From assembly GCA_927798505.1 (NCBI GenBank), contig CAKMNE010000060.1:1-8249 (forward strand): a DNA stretch of 8,249 bases, read 5' to 3'. Position numbers and translations under genes: made by a program. This stretch comes from an uncultured Bacteroidales bacterium (GTDB lineage: Bacteria; Bacteroidota; Bacteroidia; Bacteroidales; UBA932). How positions within the stretch are numbered: position 1 is the first letter of the stretch; every line of letters starts with the position of its first letter. The notes below the pieces were generated by a model that had not been told where the DNA came from, did no database searches, and was given only the letters and a program-made list of their open reading frames with translations. Shown here piece after piece: positions 5,830 through 8,249 of the stretch.

Positions 5830-7995
5830 TTAATTTGAGAGCACAGGCACTTCTTCCGGAAGCGGAAGAAGACGCGGCACAGGGATAGGGGCAAGGCGAG
5901 GGATGCGCACAATCTGCTCCAGTTCTTCATCGGAGATATATTCCGCGCTGTCGCACAGCGCCAGGTCATCAGAGCGGTGGGACTCCATCCTTTCGACTTC
6001 ACCGCCTCCCACTATGCGATCGGAGAGTTTGCCGTTTGCTCCCTTGATGGCTTTCTGCTTGGAATACAGCAGTTCATCCACATCCTCGTGGAAACTAGGG
6101 ACATTGACACCCTTGAACTGGGCTTTCATAAGACGCCACTTCAAATGGGCGAAATCGCTTCCGTAGAGATTCACTCCGAAACGGATAAGAATAGGCGAGC
6201 GCAACAGCGAAACCTTGTAGTCGAATCTGCCGCTGAAATTCTGCCATCCTCCCAACGCAAGAGAGTAACGGTCCAGACTGAGCAGGAAAGGATAGAGGCG
6301 GACCTGACTGTTACGCACTGTGCCGCTGATGTACAGGGAATCTATACGCCCCTTCTTGCGGTCCCGGAACATCAGGATTTTTGCTATGGTCTTGAAACTG
6401 CCCTCCTGATTGAGGGACAATTCACTGCCGGTAATCCTGAAAGCGCCTTCCATAGTCGGCAACTTCGGTCTGTAGAGTGTATCCAGGCTGGTTGTAGCCG
6501 CAAGTTCGCAGTTCAGATTTCCCTTGAAGGAACTCAGAATCGGCACCAGTGTATCTACCGAAGGCACAAGGTCAATAAGCCTGTCGGCAGTAATGTTCTT
6601 CAGCTTAACATCGAAGCCGGCATTGATGTTCTTCTTGGATTTGGTCGAATAGAACGCATCGGCGCTAACTGAACCGAAGTCAGTGCGGGCCTTCAGATCG
6701 ACCACCTGGGCCGTTCTCTCGGTAATGCGCAACCTCGCGTTCAAATCTTCGGCGCAGATATTGGAATAGATGGCATTGTCAGCCTTCAGATGAATCTCCG
6801 CATTGACATTCGACGGAATCACGAAGAGTTTCAATTGCCTTGCGGCAGTGTCAGCGGCAGTGATATAGTCCTCTTCCAGCACAGCATCATAATCTTCCTC
6901 CTCTTCGGAATCAAGATGCTGCACACTCCCCTGCTTTCCCTGCTCCAGGGCAGCGAGAAGCTGATTGGCCTGAATCAGATGGGAATGTATGTCCAGGGCC
7001 ACATTGTACTCACCCTGGCCGCTGCCGGTGGTAATCCCGGAGATTCCGGTAACAGAACCGGTAAGGTCCAAATCGGAAGCTCCGCAGCGCAGTTTGAGGG
7101 CATCGATGGAGAGTCCGTTGAGATCCACACTGGCATCAAACTCATCCACACGGGTGCGCAGCGGCAGAGCCGGAGTGCGCACGGACGCCTTGGCAAAACG
7201 CAGTTTCACGCGGGGATTCCACTGCCTGAGCAAAGCGGTAAGGGCGCTGTCGAGCCGGATGTCTATGTCCGACAAAAGGAAATCCTGCTCGGACAAATAC
7301 TCGTCACTGCTGTGCTTCCTGCGGTTCACGGTGCGCATGGAAGTCTTGTCACCGGCATATGCCTCCAGCACAAAGTCCCTCAGGGATACTCTGCCTGCGG
7401 GGGTAACGGCGCGGATCCGGTCAGAGCTTAGAAGGAGGGAGAGATCAGTGTCATCCCCGTCATTGACGGCGGAAACGGAAAGCCTCAACGACAGATTCTT
7501 GACATAGTCCAGCAAATCCAGGTCAGTATCCGATATGGACAGATTGACCCTCATCTGAGGAAGCGTCAGCGGCTTCTTCTCCTTAAGGGTATCCTTCGGG
7601 ACTGAGGAAGTCTTGAGCATAAGGGTGTCAGACCAGTCAAGGTCCGCCTTCACGCCATTCAGCGAGGCCTGCGGCACATCGATGAAGCCGTGCAGGGCCT
7701 TAGGCACATTGAGCCTCAACGCAAGGGAAGACACACCCAGCACCGTGTCTGAAGGCGCCGGGTATGTCACCGAGATATCATTTAAATCGAGGGAGAGTTC
7801 AGGCCAAGTGCGCAGCAGCTTCAGATGCAGTCCAGCCACTTCCACCTTAGCATCCAGAGTGGACTCCAGAGCCTTGTTTATCAAGGTGTTGCGAAGCGGT
7901 GTAAATAGCGCCACACAGACAGTGCCGACAAGCAGCACCACCAGCGTGAGCAGAACGAGCAGCACAATGCGCAAAGCCTTGAACCTTCCTTTCAT
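5830..7995 (-). CDS. AsmA-like inner-membrane-anchored envelope protein
   Basis: A 721-residue protein with one N-terminal membrane helix (about 9-31, VLLVLLTLVVLLVG) after a basic start, so anchored in the inner membrane with its bulk in the periplasm. The first periplasmic segment (LINKALESTLDAKVEVAGL, then WPELSLDLNDISV) is the typical AsmA opening. The long middle is made of short amphipathic beta strands, and residues about 390-630 match the AsmA C-terminal style: EGSFKTIAKILMFRD, DSLYISGTVRN and FSGRFDYKVSLL. AsmA/TamB/YhdP-type proteins are thought to form beta grooves carrying phospholipid between the membranes, or to help outer-membrane biogenesis; which holds here is unknown. Odd points are an acidic stretch at 363-376 (SEEEEDYDAVLEED) that splits the beta repeats, and a tail from about 655 that leaves the AsmA pattern and ends Pro-rich (PIPVPRLLPLPEEVPV). 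It begins 6 bases after the fumarase stop. Confidence 0.85.
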   Translation of the reverse strand: MKGRFKALRIVLLVLLTLVVLLVGTVCVALFTPLRNTLINKALESTLDAKVEVAGLHLKLLRTWPELSLDLNDISVTYPAPSDTVLGVSSLALRLNVPKALHGFIDVPQASLNGVKADLDWSDTLMLKTSSVPKDTLKEKKPLTLPQMRVNLSISDTDLDLLDYVKNLSLRLSVSAVNDGDDTDLSLLLSSDRIRAVTPAGRVSLRDFVLEAYAGDKTSMRTVNRRKHSSDEYLSEQDFLLSDIDIRLDSALTALLRQWNPRVKLRFAKASVRTPALPLRTRVDEFDASVDLNGLSIDALKLRCGASDLDLTGSVTGISGITTGSGQGEYNVALDIHSHLIQANQLLAALEQGKQGSVQHLDSEEEEDYDAVLEEDYITAADTAARQLKLFVIPSNVNAEIHLKADNAIYSNICAEDLNARLRITERTAQVVDLKARTDFGSVSADAFYSTKSKKNINAGFDVKLKNITADRLIDLVPSVDTLVPILSSFKGNLNCELAATTSLDTLYRPKLPTMEGAFRITGSELSLNQEGSFKTIAKILMFRDRKKGRIDSLYISGTVRNSQVRLYPFLLSLDRYSLALGGWQNFSGRFDYKVSLLRSPILIRFGVNLYGSDFAHLKWRLMKAQFKGVNVPSFHEDVDELLYSKQKAIKGANGKLSDRIVGGGEVERMESHRSDDLALCDSAEYISDEELEQIVRIPRLAPIPVPRLLPLPEEVPVLSN

Positions 7996-8001
7996 AGCGT
8001 C

Positions 8002-8249
8002 CTAGAGTCCTATCTTCTTGAAGAAATCGTTGCCCTTGTCGTCAACGAGAATGAAGGCAGGGAAATCGACCACGTCGATTTTCCATATTGCTTCCATACC
8101 GAGCTCAGGGTACTCCACGCATTCGATGCTCTTGATGTTGTTCTGGGCAAGGATGGCGGCAGGGCCTCCGATGGAGCCGAGGTAGAAGCCTCCATGCTTG
8201 CGGCAGGCATCGGTGACAGCCTGGCTGCGGTTACCCTTGGCAAGCATGA
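8002..8249 (-). CDS. Class I fumarate hydratase, C-terminal end (partial)
   Basis: Only the last 81 complete codons lie in the window; the gene continues beyond the right edge, and the Met nearest the edge is internal. The segment [12 protein letters not shown], then [13 protein letters not shown], then [16 protein letters not shown] and [16 protein letters not shown] is the beta (C-terminal) domain of iron-sulfur class I fumarases, as in FumA/FumB. The enzyme interconverts fumarate and (S)-malate in the cytosol; in Bacteroidales the reverse direction feeds the succinate/propionate pathway. The [4Fe-4S] ligand cysteines belong to the part outside the window, so they cannot be checked. Related tartrate dehydratases share the fold, but the [15 protein letters not shown] stretch favours fumarase. 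Whether it is a single chain or a separate beta subunit cannot be seen. It stops 6 bases before the AsmA-like gene, an operon-like spacing that may be incidental to function. Confidence 0.93.
   Translation of the reverse strand, partial: MLAKGNRSQAVTDACRKHGGFYLGSIGGPAAILAQNNIKSIECVEYPELGMEAIWKIDVVDFPAFILVDDKGNDFFKKIGL

Noticed and set aside
5977..7431. Long plus-strand frames of 231 and 213 codons opposite the AsmA-like gene
   Set aside because: They mirror the AsmA-like coding sequence and lack any signal peptide, domain or upstream signal; the minus-strand protein has a coherent membrane anchor and AsmA pattern.

Overview
The window looks like a chromosomal segment of a moderately GC-rich Bacteroidales bacterium. 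The grounds are an HtpG of Bacteroidetes type, a class I fumarase end, Bacteroidetes-style lipoproteins with a Leu/Ala-rich lipobox, an AsmA-type envelope protein, and start codons preceded by A-rich or nondescript sequence rather than Shine-Dalgarno motifs. Genus cannot be set from this sequence alone.

Left part (1-226): non-coding and repeat-rich. A 12-base motif occurs three times in alternating orientation, so two mutually exclusive hairpins can form. An imperfect 21-base-period tandem pair follows. Then come two plus-strand genes: a small predicted outer-membrane beta-barrel protein (227-784), closed by a strong intrinsic terminator, and the Hsp90 chaperone htpG (878-2782), closed by a long hairpin at 2803-2837. 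In HtpG the charged C-terminal linker remembered from Bacteroides homologues seems to be replaced by a short Gly/Ala/Asp tract written in 12-base repeats.

Right part (8249 down to 2988): five minus-strand genes packed with gaps of 6, 14 and 3 bases and one 4-base ATGA overlap, so probably one transcript. In order of transcription they are a class I fumarate hydratase (only its C-terminal end is in the window), an AsmA-like inner-membrane-anchored protein, a second small beta-barrel protein, a lipoprotein alpha/beta hydrolase with a complete Ser-Asp-His triad, and a lipoprotein with two apparent Ig/fibronectin-like halves. Apart from the fumarase, every product is predicted to be in or facing the envelope: AsmA-type proteins are linked to lipid transport between membranes, the hydrolase could act on an ester or peptide, and the barrel and last lipoprotein could sit with it at the outer membrane. 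A joint function is inference.

The two beta-barrel genes, on opposite strands and about 4.4 kb apart, appear to be divergent members of one family. No tRNA, rRNA, CRISPR array, insertion sequence or phage gene is visible. Most of the content is ordinary core and envelope genes. I do not see clear evidence of a new system; the less ordinary points are the 5' repeat element, the HtpG linker, the paired barrels and the uncharacterised three-gene tail of the minus-strand cluster.
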